Source: Cytophagaceae bacterium ABcell3
GTDB lineage: Bacteria > Bacteroidota > Bacteroidia > Cytophagales > Cytophagaceae
DNA length: 64,000 bases
Direction: 5' to 3'
Assembly (NCBI GenBank): GCA_030913385.1
Contig: CP133159.1
Coordinates: 4,939,001-5,003,000 of the forward strand
Under the pieces are notes generated by a model, which saw nothing but the letters and a program-made list of their open reading frames with translations, searched no databases and was not told the origin of the DNA. Position 1 is the stretch's first letter; every line of letters begins with the position of its first letter. The position numbers were made by a program, and so were the translations under genes. Below, in pieces: positions 8,327-17,216 of the stretch.

Positions 8327-8355
8327 TAATAGTTGCATTTTTGATGCAACTATTA
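8327..8355. promoter_or_regulatory. NsrR-type operator in front of hmp
   Basis: TAATAGTTGCAT-N5-ATGCAACTATTA is a perfect inverted repeat with 12-bp arms. Size, spacing and the GCAT-N5-ATGC core fit NsrR operators (AT-rich palindromes with ATGCAT-like half-sites). It ends 17 bp before the hmp ATG, and the nsrR gene follows hmp, so repression of hmp by NsrR is the natural reading. Confidence 0.75.
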
Positions 8356-8372
8356 ATAAAAGAGAAAAACCT

Positions 8373-9578
8373 ATGATTACAAAACAGCAAAAAGAACTAA
8401 TCAAAGCAACTGTACCAATCCTAAAAGAACACGGAGTAGCCTTGACCTCCCATTTTTACAAAAGGATGTTTAGCCACAATCCAGAGTTAAAAAATGTTTT
8501 TAACATGGGCAATCAACAAAGTGGCAAGCAACAAATGTCTTTAGCTATGGCTGTTTTAGCATATGCAGAAAATATAGAAGACCCATCTGTTTTAATAAAT
8601 GCTGTCACTAAAATAGGTCATAAGCATAAAAGCTTGGATATTCGTCCAGAACACTATGCCATAGTAGGCAACCACTTACTTTCCTCTATCAAAGAAGTTT
8701 TAGGAGATGGAGCAAGTGCCGAGCTGCTAGAAGCTTGGGGTGTAGCCTACAATCAGTTAGCAGATATACTAATAGGGTTAGAAGATGGTTTATATAAAGA
8801 AGCTGTAAGCAAAGAAGGGGGCTGGACTGGCTGGCGGCCGTTCAATGTCAAAAAGAAAGTCAAGGAGTCAGATGAGATTACATCCTTTTACTTATATCCA
8901 TCAGACGGCGGAAAAGTGGCAGACTTCACTCCTGGCCAGTATTTAAGTATAAGATTATACCTTCCAGAGCTTAACTTGTTTCAACCGAGACAATATAGCA
9001 TTTCCAGTGCACCAAACGGGGAGTATTACCGTATATCGGTAAAGAAAGAACCAGCAAAAGAAATTTGCCCTGAAGGAATGGTAAGTAACGAACTTCACAA
9101 TAAAGTTAAAGAAGGCGATATCCTTGAAGTATCATCTCCAGCAGGAGATTTTGTACTAGATATCCAGAAGGATACACCTTTGGTGTTTATCAGTGGTGGC
9201 GTAGGCCAAACTCCTTTCATAAGTATGTTAGAGCATATTGCAAAAAATAATTCTAAAAAAGACATCACTTGGATACATGGATGCAGAAATTCATCTGTTC
9301 ATGCTTTTAAGGAGTTAACAGACAAGTACACAGAAGAGATCGAACTCAATACAAAGTATTTTTATGAAAACTTAGACCAAGCTGGAAAAAATTGCAACCA
9401 TGGCCTAATCAACATTAGTGAGTTAAAAGAAGAAATCGTAAAGGATGGTGCAAACTACTATATTTGTGGTCCTGCTCCATTTATAGAAAAAGTACATGGC
9501 GACTTAACCTCTATAGGAGTAAACAAAGAAGCCATACATTATGAAGAGTTTGGCCCTGCCAATCTCTTTTTAAACTAA
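8373..9578 (+). CDS. hmp: flavohaemoprotein, nitric oxide dioxygenase
   Basis: At 401 residues the product has the standard length of Hmp. It converts NO and O2 to nitrate with NAD(P)H, in the cytosol. Residues 1-140 are the globin domain (LKEHGVALTSHFYKRMF, then GHKHKSLDIRPEHY containing the proximal histidine region). Residues 150-260 are the FAD-binding domain with RQYSIS near residue 205. From about 270 comes the NAD-binding domain with FISGGVGQTPFISML and a C-terminal YICGPAPF. The gene is preceded by an FNR-type box and an NsrR-type operator. It is followed after 10 bp by nsrR, so the pair is an autoregulated operon. Confidence 0.97.
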   Translation: MITKQQKELIKATVPILKEHGVALTSHFYKRMFSHNPELKNVFNMGNQQSGKQQMSLAMAVLAYAENIEDPSVLINAVTKIGHKHKSLDIRPEHYAIVGNHLLSSIKEVLGDGASAELLEAWGVAYNQLADILIGLEDGLYKEAVSKEGGWTGWRPFNVKKKVKESDEITSFYLYPSDGGKVADFTPGQYLSIRLYLPELNLFQPRQYSISSAPNGEYYRISVKKEPAKEICPEGMVSNELHNKVKEGDILEVSSPAGDFVLDIQKDTPLVFISGGVGQTPFISMLEHIAKNNSKKDITWIHGCRNSSVHAFKELTDKYTEEIELNTKYFYENLDQAGKNCNHGLINISELKEEIVKDGANYYICGPAPFIEKVHGDLTSIGVNKEAIHYEEFGPANLFLN

Positions 9579-9588
9579 ACAACTGATT

Positions 9589-10020
9589 ATGAAACTGAAC
9601 CGCTTTACCGATTATGGTCTTCGTGTGCTTATGTACATAGCCACAAAAGAGCAAAATGCCCCGACCATAACCGAACTATCAGAGAAATTTAATATTTCAA
9701 GGAACCACTTGGTAAAAGTGGTTCAGTTTTTATCAGCTCAAAAGGTGCTTACAACCAAAAGAGGACCCGGCGGTGGTTTGTATCTAAGCAAGCCTGCAGA
9801 CCAAATCAGGATTGGGACCTTAATAAATTTGCTAGAAAAAAACGAACCGCTCATTTCCTGTCAAGAACCCGCTTGTTTTTTGGAAGGCAATTGTATGCTC
9901 AAATGGGTCACAGATCATGCCTATCAGGAATTTATAAAAATCTTGGACAATTATTCAATTAAAGATGTAACAGGAGGAAAAACAGGCTTACTGATCCATG
10001 AGCTAATTAAGAACGAGTAA
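9589..10020 (+). CDS. nsrR: Rrf2-family nitric oxide-sensing repressor
   Basis: This is a 143-residue iron-sulfur transcription factor. It opens MKLNRFTDYGLRVLMYIA, typical of Rrf2/NsrR winged-helix proteins, with the recognition region TITELSEKFNISRNHLVKVV at residues 28-47 and a GPGGGLYLSKP wing. Three cysteines are arranged C-x4-C-x5-C (CQEPACFLEGNC, from about residue 91), which is the NsrR cluster-ligand spacing rather than the IscR one. It starts 10 bp after hmp, and its likely operator is the palindrome at 8327-8355. NO would destroy the cluster and release hmp. Confidence 0.93.
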   Translation: MKLNRFTDYGLRVLMYIATKEQNAPTITELSEKFNISRNHLVKVVQFLSAQKVLTTKRGPGGGLYLSKPADQIRIGTLINLLEKNEPLISCQEPACFLEGNCMLKWVTDHAYQEFIKILDNYSIKDVTGGKTGLLIHELIKNE

Positions 10021-10024
10021 GGGA

Positions 10025-10188
10025 TAAACCTGAAGTATTCAAGAGAACTTTCTATTGCGTGGCAAAATAAATCAAATCAGTAGCTTCGCTTAACATTTGT
10101 GTTTTAACTACGCTGCGGTCCTTGCGACAAAAAATGCTGACTTATTGTTATTTTACTCCTCATGATGCGACCTAGTTCATAATCAGGG
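10025..10188. repeat. AACCTGAA-ended dispersed element, about 164-bp copy
   Basis: It begins TAAACCTGAAGTATTC just 4 bp after the nsrR stop and ends ATGAACTAGG-like in inverted sense (CCTAGTTCATAATCAGG). The right half (TTGCGAC... TTGTTATTTT...TCCTCATGA) aligns base by base with 60846-60917. It is non-coding. Confidence 0.6.
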
Positions 10189-10203
10189 CAAATGGTTTTC
10201 CCC

Positions 10204-10239
10204 AAAAAAAAAGCGGCAACTCTAAGAGAACTGCCGCTT
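10204..10239 (-). terminator. rho-independent terminator of the coiled-coil gene
   Basis: Read on the minus strand, AAGCGGCA and TGCCGCTT pair around a 13-base loop and are followed by nine T residues. It lies 24 bp after the stop codon of the gene at 10263-11297. Confidence 0.9.
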
Positions 10240-10262
10240 CTATTTTTATAATGTTTTCAAGC

Positions 10263-11297
10263 TTACCTAACCCTAAAGTTACCTTCTCCGATTTTCTCAC
10301 CGTCACAGAAAAGCTCTACAGTATGTTTTCCTGACTTATAAGAAGATCCTTTTTTGTAAACAAAAGTGATTGTTTGCCTGGTGTTGTCAAACATTTTTTC
10401 TTGTGACAATGTATAGAACATTTCCTTGTCGCCAGATTTAAAGGTTCCGCCTCCGGTACCAGTGTCAAAAAGTACAGAACCGTCAGGCTCAATAACTCTT
10501 AAAGCAAAAAACTTATTTCCTTTTTCCGCTACAGGATTGTCGATAAGCTTAAAGCTAAATTTAATATTCTCAATAGCCTTTGCTTTATATGGAGTCTTAG
10601 TCACTTCTTTGCCTCGTGCATTGAACACGTTGATTTTAGCAGGCTCCGCACGTAGAACAGAAGCGATAGCTACCTTCTCTTCCAACCCTGTTTTTACTTC
10701 TTTTAAGCTACTAAGGGTATCACCCATAGCTCTTTTATCTCCTTCTAATTGTTCGCTATATGTATGCAAAGAATCACGGTCAGCCTTCATCTCTTCATAC
10801 TTCTTCTTCCAAGTTGCCAATTCACCGTTTAACCTGTTCAATCTACCTCTAAGACCAGGCACAAGGCTAGCGGTCTGGCGAGATTTTTCCAAGTCAGCTT
10901 TCAAGCCTTCTATTTCAAGTTCCAGCTCCTCATTTTTTTCCCCAAGCGCTATATACTTCTCCTGAAGCTCTTCCAGTTCATCAACCCTTTCCTCTAGTTC
11001 TTTTAAAGCCGCTTTCTTCGCAGCTACTTCTTGTTCTATGGTTTGTTCTTGAGTAGAAATGACTTCAGTTTGTTCTTGCTGCACCATAACAAGATACCCC
11101 AAACCTCCCATTAGGCCAAGTACTAACACTATTAAAATAACTTTCATAGCGTCAATACCTGAAGATTTTTCCTTTTTCTGGTCAGCTTTCCCTTTAGCAC
11201 TTTTAGGAGAGCCAGCTTGCTTTTCTGAGGCTAGCGAAGAGCCTTTATCTTGAGAAGGTGTACTTTCTTGTCCCATATTATTTTTGTTGTCTTCCAT
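10263..11297 (-). CDS. membrane-anchored coiled-coil protein, function unknown
   Basis: The product is 344 residues. Residues 1-50 are polar and Lys/Ser-rich, and one membrane segment follows at about 51-71 (MKVILIVLVLGLMGGLGYLV). Residues 80-210 form a long heptad-rich coiled coil (LKELEERVDELEELQEKY and similar). The last 130 residues look like a beta-rich domain (INVFNARGKEVTKTPYKA, ENIKFSFKLIDNP, RQTITFVYKKGSSYKSGKHTVELF). The likely topology is N-in with the coiled coil outside the cytoplasm. I recognise the general type as one common in Bacteroidota but know no function. It is a single gene with its own terminator. The 490 bp upstream is gene-free. Confidence 0.75.
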   Translation of the reverse strand: MEDNKNNMGQESTPSQDKGSSLASEKQAGSPKSAKGKADQKKEKSSGIDAMKVILIVLVLGLMGGLGYLVMVQQEQTEVISTQEQTIEQEVAAKKAALKELEERVDELEELQEKYIALGEKNEELELEIEGLKADLEKSRQTASLVPGLRGRLNRLNGELATWKKKYEEMKADRDSLHTYSEQLEGDKRAMGDTLSSLKEVKTGLEEKVAIASVLRAEPAKINVFNARGKEVTKTPYKAKAIENIKFSFKLIDNPVAEKGNKFFALRVIEPDGSVLFDTGTGGGTFKSGDKEMFYTLSQEKMFDNTRQTITFVYKKGSSYKSGKHTVELFCDGEKIGEGNFRVR

Positions 11298-11792
11298 GAG
11301 ATTACCAGCTAAATATATTTATTTAAGATTGAAAGATATAAAATGCGAATGTCTTCTGCAATGGAGACCGAATAAAATATGACTTATATTATATTTTTCT
11401 TTAAAATAATTGCCTGAACAGGGTAAATAATATAACATTACCTTTACCTGCTATTAGTGCGTGTTGAAAAACACCAAAAATATTGAATCATTAATACTTA
11501 AAAATCTTTACGAGGTATAGGTAAAAGGGTTTTTTCGATAACTTCTTTTTTTGTGCACAAGTAATGAGAAAGTTTGGAGTAATAATTAACTGTTAGGCTA
11601 GCCAAAAATACACAACCTACTTTTTAGCCTTACATCCGATGTGTTCCTATACATCTTTATATCACAAAGGAGCCTTGTGGCTATACTTCTTTCAGCTTCC
11701 CTAGTTAAAAGCAGATACAAAAAATGTATTTATAACATAACATTATAACCCTAGGGTTACATTCCGGTTTTTATAATAAAGAGACATGCGGG
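11298..11792. other. gene-free interval between divergent genes
   Basis: This is about 495 bp of AT-rich DNA between the divergent coiled-coil and barrel genes. No ORF with coding character was seen on either strand. It presumably carries both promoters, but I found no convincing TAnnTTTG plus TTG pair. Confidence 0.5.
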
Positions 11793-12176
11793 ATGAGAAA
11801 AATTTTAGGGCTTACATTGTTACTTTTCATTGCACTGGCAGGTGATGTTTGCGCACAAAAAAAAGGGACAAAATTCGGATTAAGGTTTGGCGCTGGAAAT
11901 GCCAGCATAAGCGATGCGGGCTTTGCCGATGCACGGGGTACGTCAGCTTTATCAGGAGGTATCACCATAAACCACCAATTTTCAGAAAATTTTGGGTTAG
12001 TGACAGACTTGTTGTACACAAGAAAAGGAACCAGTGCCGTAGGAGTGGCTTTATGGGAAACAGACGAAGGGCAAAGTATACAACACTTCAGAGACACTTA
12101 CACCTTAGACTATGTAGGGGATACTGGAAAATTGTTAACTGATTGTCTATTAGTATTCTGAACCGGTCAAAAAATA

Positions 12177-12228
12177 AAAAGAAACCCCGAAAATAGGCCA
12201 AAAAGGCTTTTTTCGGGGTTTTTCTTTT
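12177..12228. terminator. strong hairpin at the IS left end
   Basis: AAAGAAACCCCGAAAA and TTTTCGGGGTTTTTCTTT pair, with a small inner GGCC/GGC hairpin, and end in T-rich DNA. Placed between the IS end and the transposase ATG, it would stop read-through transcription from the disrupted host gene, a common feature of IS elements. Confidence 0.75.
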
Positions 12229-12272
12229 GTTATTTTTGATTTATCAGAAAAAAAACAACTCTTAAAAGTACA

Positions 12273-13610
12273 ATGCAGATATCTATTTTTCAAGACCCGT
12301 ACCAATATTCTTACAAGTGGCATATTTTTAAGGGAACTGACTTAGGGAAGATATATGATACGATTCCTTGGGATGACCTGGAAGAATGTTTGCCTACTCA
12401 AAATAGTCCTGTAGGGGCGCCACGATGGTTTAGCAACAAGGGAATGTTTGCCCTGATGTTTTTAAAGGCCTATTTAAACCTAAGCGATGAAAAGCTGATT
12501 GAGAGGTTCAATACCGACTTTAGCCTCCAATTCTTTTGCGGTAAAAATCTTAACAATGAGATTGTTAAAGACAAGACTATTGTAAGTCGGATTAGAACCT
12601 ATATAGCAGATCATGCCGATATGGATAAAGTACAAGGAGCCCTGGTCAATGCCTGGAAAAAGGATATGGGCAATACCCATGTACTTTTGATGGATGCTAC
12701 ATGTTATGAAAGCTACGTTCGCTTTCCAACTGACGTAAAACTTCTTTGGGAGTGCTGTAAGTTTGTTTTTGAAAAGCAGCTATATAAGTATTGCAAGGTA
12801 TTAAAGATAGCCCGGCCCAGGAGCAAATACTTTGTCCAGAAGAAGCTTCAGTTGGGTTATGACCGTATAAGGCGAAAGACTTATAACAAAGGGCTAAAGC
12901 GAAGAAAGTCATTGGTTTATTTATTAGAAAAAGGGCTTAAGCAGTTAGATGAATTACTGGAAACATACCCATCAATCACATTAAACCCTCTGCAAGCAAA
13001 TTACTTGTCAACTTCAAAAAAGATACTTGAGCAACAAACTTTTTTACTAAGCAACCCTGCCAAAGAACTAAAAAACAGAATAGTAAGTTTGTCAAAGCCT
13101 TACCTTAGGCCGATAATAAGGGGAAAGGAAACCAAGCCTGTTGAATTTGGAGCCAAGGTACACATGATGCAGGTTGACGGAATCAATATAATAGACCACA
13201 TCAGTTTTGATGCATTTAATGAAGGGACAAGGTTAAAAACCTGTGTAACAAAGCACAAAGGAATATTTAAAGAGTGCCATCAATTAGGTGCGGACAAAAT
13301 ATACGCTACCAATGCCAACCGCAACTTTCTTACAGAAAATAAAATATTTACCTGCTTCCCCAAAAAAGGCCCTAAAAAACACGGCAAGGCTGAATCTGTA
13401 CTTCAATCAGCAATAGGGGCAAAACGGGCCACGGTTATGGAGGGGAGTTTTGGTGTTGAGAAAGAACACTATGGATTAAGAAAGATAAAGGCAAGGCAGG
13501 AAAAAACGGAAAGAGTCTGGATTTTCTTTGGAATTATGACCGCCAATGCTGCCAGAATAGCCAAAAGAAAATCCGTCCAAGACTCACCACATCTACAACA
13601 AGTGGCTTAG
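12273..13610 (+). CDS. IS transposase (DUF772 N-terminal domain, DDE type)
   Basis: The product is 445 residues. The N-terminal DUF772-like domain is clear (SNKGMFALMFLKAYLNLSDEKLIERF, then LQFFCGKNL). Then comes the first catalytic Asp region, LLMDATCYESYVRFPTDVKLLWE, near residue 133. A basic helical middle follows (RIRRKTYNKGLKRRKSL). The C-terminal catalytic part includes FGAKVHMMQVDGINIIDHISFDAFNEGT and a late Glu region, SFGVEKEHYGLRKIKARQEKTER. The ORF is intact, so the element may be active. It cuts DNA at the IS ends and joins them to a target, and it lies wholly inside the element. Confidence 0.9.
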   Translation: MQISIFQDPYQYSYKWHIFKGTDLGKIYDTIPWDDLEECLPTQNSPVGAPRWFSNKGMFALMFLKAYLNLSDEKLIERFNTDFSLQFFCGKNLNNEIVKDKTIVSRIRTYIADHADMDKVQGALVNAWKKDMGNTHVLLMDATCYESYVRFPTDVKLLWECCKFVFEKQLYKYCKVLKIARPRSKYFVQKKLQLGYDRIRRKTYNKGLKRRKSLVYLLEKGLKQLDELLETYPSITLNPLQANYLSTSKKILEQQTFLLSNPAKELKNRIVSLSKPYLRPIIRGKETKPVEFGAKVHMMQVDGINIIDHISFDAFNEGTRLKTCVTKHKGIFKECHQLGADKIYATNANRNFLTENKIFTCFPKKGPKKHGKAESVLQSAIGAKRATVMEGSFGVEKEHYGLRKIKARQEKTERVWIFFGIMTANAARIAKRKSVQDSPHLQQVA

Positions 13611-14161
13611 ACTGATAACAAAGTATTAAAGTTACAAGGGATAGGTGCGTCCAATCCTCAAAAAATATAAATTTATCCTAGTCCCTGCCCTCTATAAACA
13701 TCAAAATTGGAAATTTCAGACGAGTTAAAGAGCGATAACAAAAAGAAACGAAGTTATATGTTATTAGAAAAGTACAATTTTTATTTTTTAATGATTAATT
13801 TTCCAAGAAGCCCTATGTAGAAATGCCGGTAATGGCAAAATATAGTATGGGCTCACATTTATTATATATGAATTTTTTCGGTGGCCCAAGTATTGGCTTG
13901 AATGTAAGGGCTTATCAAACCAGACAATTTCAAGATCCTATAGCAGATGCTGATGAAGGTTTTAGGAGAGGCGCTATTGAAGGGCGCAATTTACTTGAAT
14001 TAGGTGCTGTTTTTGGAACAGGTATAGATTTCCAACGACCAGACAACCGAATCCTTTCTTTCAGCATACGAAACCATATCGGGCTAACCCCTTTAGGGAT
14101 CATAAACGGCAGAAATGCTTATAATAACTATTTTGCTATAACGGTTGGTTACCTGTATTGA

Positions 14162-14195
14162 CAAAAAGCCCGGAAATACTCCGGGCTTTTTTATA
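14162..14195. terminator. bidirectional terminator between the barrel gene and ftsZ
   Basis: AAAAGCCCGGA and CCGGGCTTTT form a strong stem with a short loop. The flanks are A-rich on one side and T-rich on the other, so it can end the plus-strand barrel transcript right after its stop and also the dcw transcript coming from the other side. Confidence 0.85.
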
Positions 14196-14334
14196 GCCAT
14201 GACAACCTTGGAGGTATACAAAAGGAAGCACCATAAGCTGCTAAATAAAAAAATAATTTAATGAACCTATGTAAAATACTATACTCAACTATTGCTTTTA
14301 GCATGCTACAATGCGCCTGTTGTATATTCTAAAC

Positions 14335-15855
14335 TTAATCTGCGTTATCGTGCAGAAATTTATTGTTCCCTAAGATTTCATTATCATCATTTAAAGTAAA
14401 TCGAGAAACCTGGCGTTCAGAAGAATGAGGAATGTCTTTTAACTCAACATTCTTTCTCTGATAAGCCGGAACTTCAAGACGGTTTCTATATTCATCTTTA
14501 TCCAGCAAGTTCATTGTATTCATATTCTTAAGCGTTTCCCTTCTTTGCTTTGCCTGCAAGTAAAGTTTGCGCTTAAGTTCTTCGTTTTCTGCTTCATTTT
14601 GCTGGTCATTAGCAGGTACAGAAGAATTGTTGACATTATTAGATACAAACTGATTATCAGCGTGTGTATCTGCCTTACCTTCTTCGAAAAGAGACTGCTG
14701 CGGAGGCACAGGTTTAGAAGGGCGCTCCTGAGCCGCATCTTCTCTACGGTGTTCATTAGATTTGTTGAATGAAGCATCCGGTCTATGGAACGTAGGCATA
14801 GCCTGAGGACGCGAAAGCTGAGGCTTTTCCTGACTTACCTCTTTCTCAGAGTCCAAGTCATAAATCCTTCTGGCATTTACCTGTTCAGGCGTACCATCAA
14901 AGCCAGTAGCAATAACGGTAACACGTATTCCACCACCAAGTGCCGGTTCACACCCCTGGCCCCAGATAACATCAGCATCATCACCGGCTTTTTCTTCTAT
15001 GTAGTCAGTGATTTCAGCCAGCTCATCCATTCTCAATTCTTCCTTGTCACCAAAAGTGATACTAAGGAGAATTTTCCGTGCTCCGCGAATGTCGGTATTG
15101 TCCAACAAAGGAGAAGACAAAGCTTCTTCAGCTGCTTTAAGGGCACGGCCTTCACCTTCTGCCACAGCAGAACCCATTACAGCTGCACCAGAGGAAGTTA
15201 AAACGGTTTTAACATCCTCAAAGTCAACATTAACATATCTTGTTTCTGTTATAATCTCAGCAATACTTTTAGCTGCAGTGGCTAACACGTTATCAGCTTC
15301 TGCAAATGCCTGTGTAATGGTCAGGTTATTAAAAAGCTCTCTAAGCTTGTCGTTGAGAATGACCAGTACAGTATCGCAGTGCTCTTTAAGCACAGAAATA
15401 CCTTCCTCGGCAGACATTTTTTTTCTTTTGCCTTCAAAACCAAAAGGAGCAGTAACAATGCCTACCGTTAGTATATCAAGTTCACGAGCGATTTTAGCAA
15501 TTATAGGAGCTGCCCCAGTACCAGTACCACCGCCCATTCCGGCAGTGATAAAAAGCATTTTGGTATTATCACTAAGGTAGTCCCTTATTTCTTCGCGACT
15601 TTCCATCGCAGCTTCCCGGCCTTTGTCAGGCTTACCCCCTGCTCCAAGTTCATTATTGCCTAATTGCAATTTTACAGGAACGGGGCTTATTTTTAAAGCT
15701 TGTTTGTCTGTATTGCTTACCGCAAAATCTACATCTTTAATTCCAAGACTGTACATGTGGTTTACAGCATTGCTGCCACCACCGCCTACACCGATCACCT
15801 TAATAATAGACTTATGGTGAGGAGGCATTTCAAATTGAAAAGAAGAATCTATCAT
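14335..15855 (-). CDS. ftsZ: cell division protein FtsZ
   Basis: The product is 506 residues, the tubulin-like GTPase that forms the Z ring at mid-cell. The GTP-binding domain is complete: IGVGGGGSNAVNHM at residues 21-34 and the tubulin signature GGGTGTGAAP at about 108-117. The T7-loop region, with NVDFEDVKTVL, is near 200. The polymerising core ends at about 325. A long, polar, Gln/Pro/Asn-rich linker follows (residues 330-450), longer than in E. coli and usual for Bacteroidota. The C-terminus has the Bacteroidota-style conserved peptide RKNVELKDIPHSS. It is the last gene of the dcw cluster, 39 bp after ftsA, and is followed by a bidirectional terminator. Confidence 0.98.
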   Translation of the reverse strand: MIDSSFQFEMPPHHKSIIKVIGVGGGGSNAVNHMYSLGIKDVDFAVSNTDKQALKISPVPVKLQLGNNELGAGGKPDKGREAAMESREEIRDYLSDNTKMLFITAGMGGGTGTGAAPIIAKIARELDILTVGIVTAPFGFEGKRKKMSAEEGISVLKEHCDTVLVILNDKLRELFNNLTITQAFAEADNVLATAAKSIAEIITETRYVNVDFEDVKTVLTSSGAAVMGSAVAEGEGRALKAAEEALSSPLLDNTDIRGARKILLSITFGDKEELRMDELAEITDYIEEKAGDDADVIWGQGCEPALGGGIRVTVIATGFDGTPEQVNARRIYDLDSEKEVSQEKPQLSRPQAMPTFHRPDASFNKSNEHRREDAAQERPSKPVPPQQSLFEEGKADTHADNQFVSNNVNNSSVPANDQQNEAENEELKRKLYLQAKQRRETLKNMNTMNLLDKDEYRNRLEVPAYQRKNVELKDIPHSSERQVSRFTLNDDNEILGNNKFLHDNAD

Positions 15856-15894
15856 GGCTATTGACTTTTTAAAAGTTCAACTAAAAATTCAGAT

Positions 15895-17205
15895 TTAATA
15901 ATCAGTGTCGTCGACGTCTTTAATCAGAAAATCTTTTGTTTTTTTAATTACATTTTGAAAGAAACTTTCTCCTTGACTTCCCTCTTTCTTATCATTTTTA
16001 GGAGTTGGGTCAAGTATATCTTTCATTTCTAAATACTTATTTTCCCTTTCGTCCACAGCTTTAAAGCCCGAAAGGACCAATCCGACAGAAGTTGCATACA
16101 TAGGACTTTTCACCTCTTCAAAACGGCTCTTGCCCAAATGCTCATTCGGGTATCCAATCCTAGTATCCATGCCGGTCATATACTCAAAAAGTTGCTTTAC
16201 GTTCTGCAACTGTGAACCGCCACCGGTAATCACAATACCACCTGCCAAACGGTTTTCATACCCTGAACAGATAATCTCCGAATGTACCAGGTCTATGATT
16301 TCCTCCATTCTTGCCTGAACGATGTTAGACAGATTCAGAACAGATATTTCCTTTGGCGGCCTATTTTTAAACCCTGGAATAGAAATTACTTCGCGAGGGT
16401 CTGCTTTATCAGAAAGCGCCCTGCCAAATCTTACTTTTAGTCGCTCAGCTTGTTTTTGCATCACCATCAAGCCCTGCTTGATATCAGAAGTGATGATATT
16501 ACCGCCGAATGGGATAACTGCTGTATGCCTGATAATCCCATCGTAAAACACCGCTACATCGGTAGTACCTCCTCCAATGTCTACCAGTACAATACCCTCC
16601 TCCTTCTCTTCTTCAGAAAGGACTGCAATGCTAGACGCCAGTGGTTCTAGTATAAGATTTTCTATTTCCAGCCCTGCTCTATATACACATTTATTTATAT
16701 TGTAAATAGCATTGGCCATGGCGGTAATCACATGAAAATCTGCCTCTAACCTAATACCGATCATACCCACCGGATCTTTGATCCCTTCTTGGTAATCGAC
16801 CGTGTAGATTTGAGGCATTACATGAATGATCTCATGCCCAAAAGGCATAACGGTCCTGTACATATCATTGGTCAAGCGCTTGATATCGTCCAAGGTGATT
16901 TCATCTTCACTTGAGTTTCTAGTAATGCTACCATGGTGTATAGAGCTTCTGATATGCTGTCCAGCTATGCCTACATTCACAACCCTGATATCAATACCAG
17001 ACTGCTCCTCAGCTTCCTTAATAGCTGTTTTGATTGCAGCAACCGTTGAATTGATGTTGGTCACCACTCCTTGCACTACTCCTTCGGAGACAGCTTTGCC
17101 CATACCCAGTATCTCCAGTTTACCAAATTCGTTTAACCGGCCTACGATAGCACAGATTTTTGTGGTACCGATATCAAGACCTGCGACAATCTTATCTTTT
17201 TGCAT
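15895..17205 (-). CDS. ftsA: cell division protein FtsA
   Basis: At 436 residues, this is the actin-fold ATPase that tethers FtsZ to the membrane. Phosphate-binding motif 1 is VAGLDIGTTKICAIVG at residues 8-23. The SHS2 (1C) subdomain follows (VVNVGIAGQHIRSS). Phosphate motif 2 is GIVLVDIGGGTTDVAVF near residue 205 and the adenosine motif is GIVITGGGSQL near 322. After residue 390 comes a charged tail ending in FFQNVIKKTKDFLI, a plausible amphipathic membrane-targeting helix. Start ATG at 17205. It is 12 bp after ftsQ and 39 bp before ftsZ, so tightly co-transcribed. Confidence 0.97.
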   Translation of the reverse strand: MQKDKIVAGLDIGTTKICAIVGRLNEFGKLEILGMGKAVSEGVVQGVVTNINSTVAAIKTAIKEAEEQSGIDIRVVNVGIAGQHIRSSIHHGSITRNSSEDEITLDDIKRLTNDMYRTVMPFGHEIIHVMPQIYTVDYQEGIKDPVGMIGIRLEADFHVITAMANAIYNINKCVYRAGLEIENLILEPLASSIAVLSEEEKEEGIVLVDIGGGTTDVAVFYDGIIRHTAVIPFGGNIITSDIKQGLMVMQKQAERLKVRFGRALSDKADPREVISIPGFKNRPPKEISVLNLSNIVQARMEEIIDLVHSEIICSGYENRLAGGIVITGGGSQLQNVKQLFEYMTGMDTRIGYPNEHLGKSRFEEVKSPMYATSVGLVLSGFKAVDERENKYLEMKDILDPTPKNDKKEGSQGESFFQNVIKKTKDFLIKDVDDTDY

Positions 17206-17216
17206 AACTAAAAATA

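Larger units (their letters stand above)
12118..13812 (+). mobile_element. complete IS with DUF772-type DDE transposase, 1695 bp
   Basis: Imperfect terminal inverted repeats are visible: left GGGATACTGGAAAATT, right (complement) GGGCTTCTTGGAAAATT. The element is flanked by an 8-bp direct repeat CTATGTAG (12110-12117 and 13813-13820) inside the barrel gene. One transposase gene fills it, and a strong hairpin sits before that gene. I cannot assign the family with certainty; it resembles IS5/IS1182-type elements by its transposase. Confidence 0.88.
11793..14161 (+). pseudogene. outer-membrane beta-barrel (PorT/OmpA-like) gene split by an insertion sequence
   Basis: The first part, 11793-12117, encodes a signal peptide (MRKILGLTLLLFIALAGDVCAQ) and the start of a barrel (GTKFGLRFGAGNASISD, HQFSENFGLVTDLLYTRKGT). 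The second part, 13820-14161, carries the rest (GSHLLYMNFFGGPSIGLNVRAY ... NNYFAITVGYLY), ending in the aromatic C-terminal residue usual for barrels. Removing the IS and one copy of the 8-bp duplication joins the codons in frame (LDYV then EMPVMAKY) into a 221-residue protein. That is a normal length for this porin-like family. Because the reading frame is otherwise intact, the insertion looks recent. Confidence 0.9.

Noticed and set aside
14785-15580. Overlapping plus-strand ORFs of 138 and 190 codons opposite ftsZ
   Set aside because: They are antisense shadows of an unmistakable FtsZ reading frame, with low-complexity Ser/Ala/Thr-rich translations.
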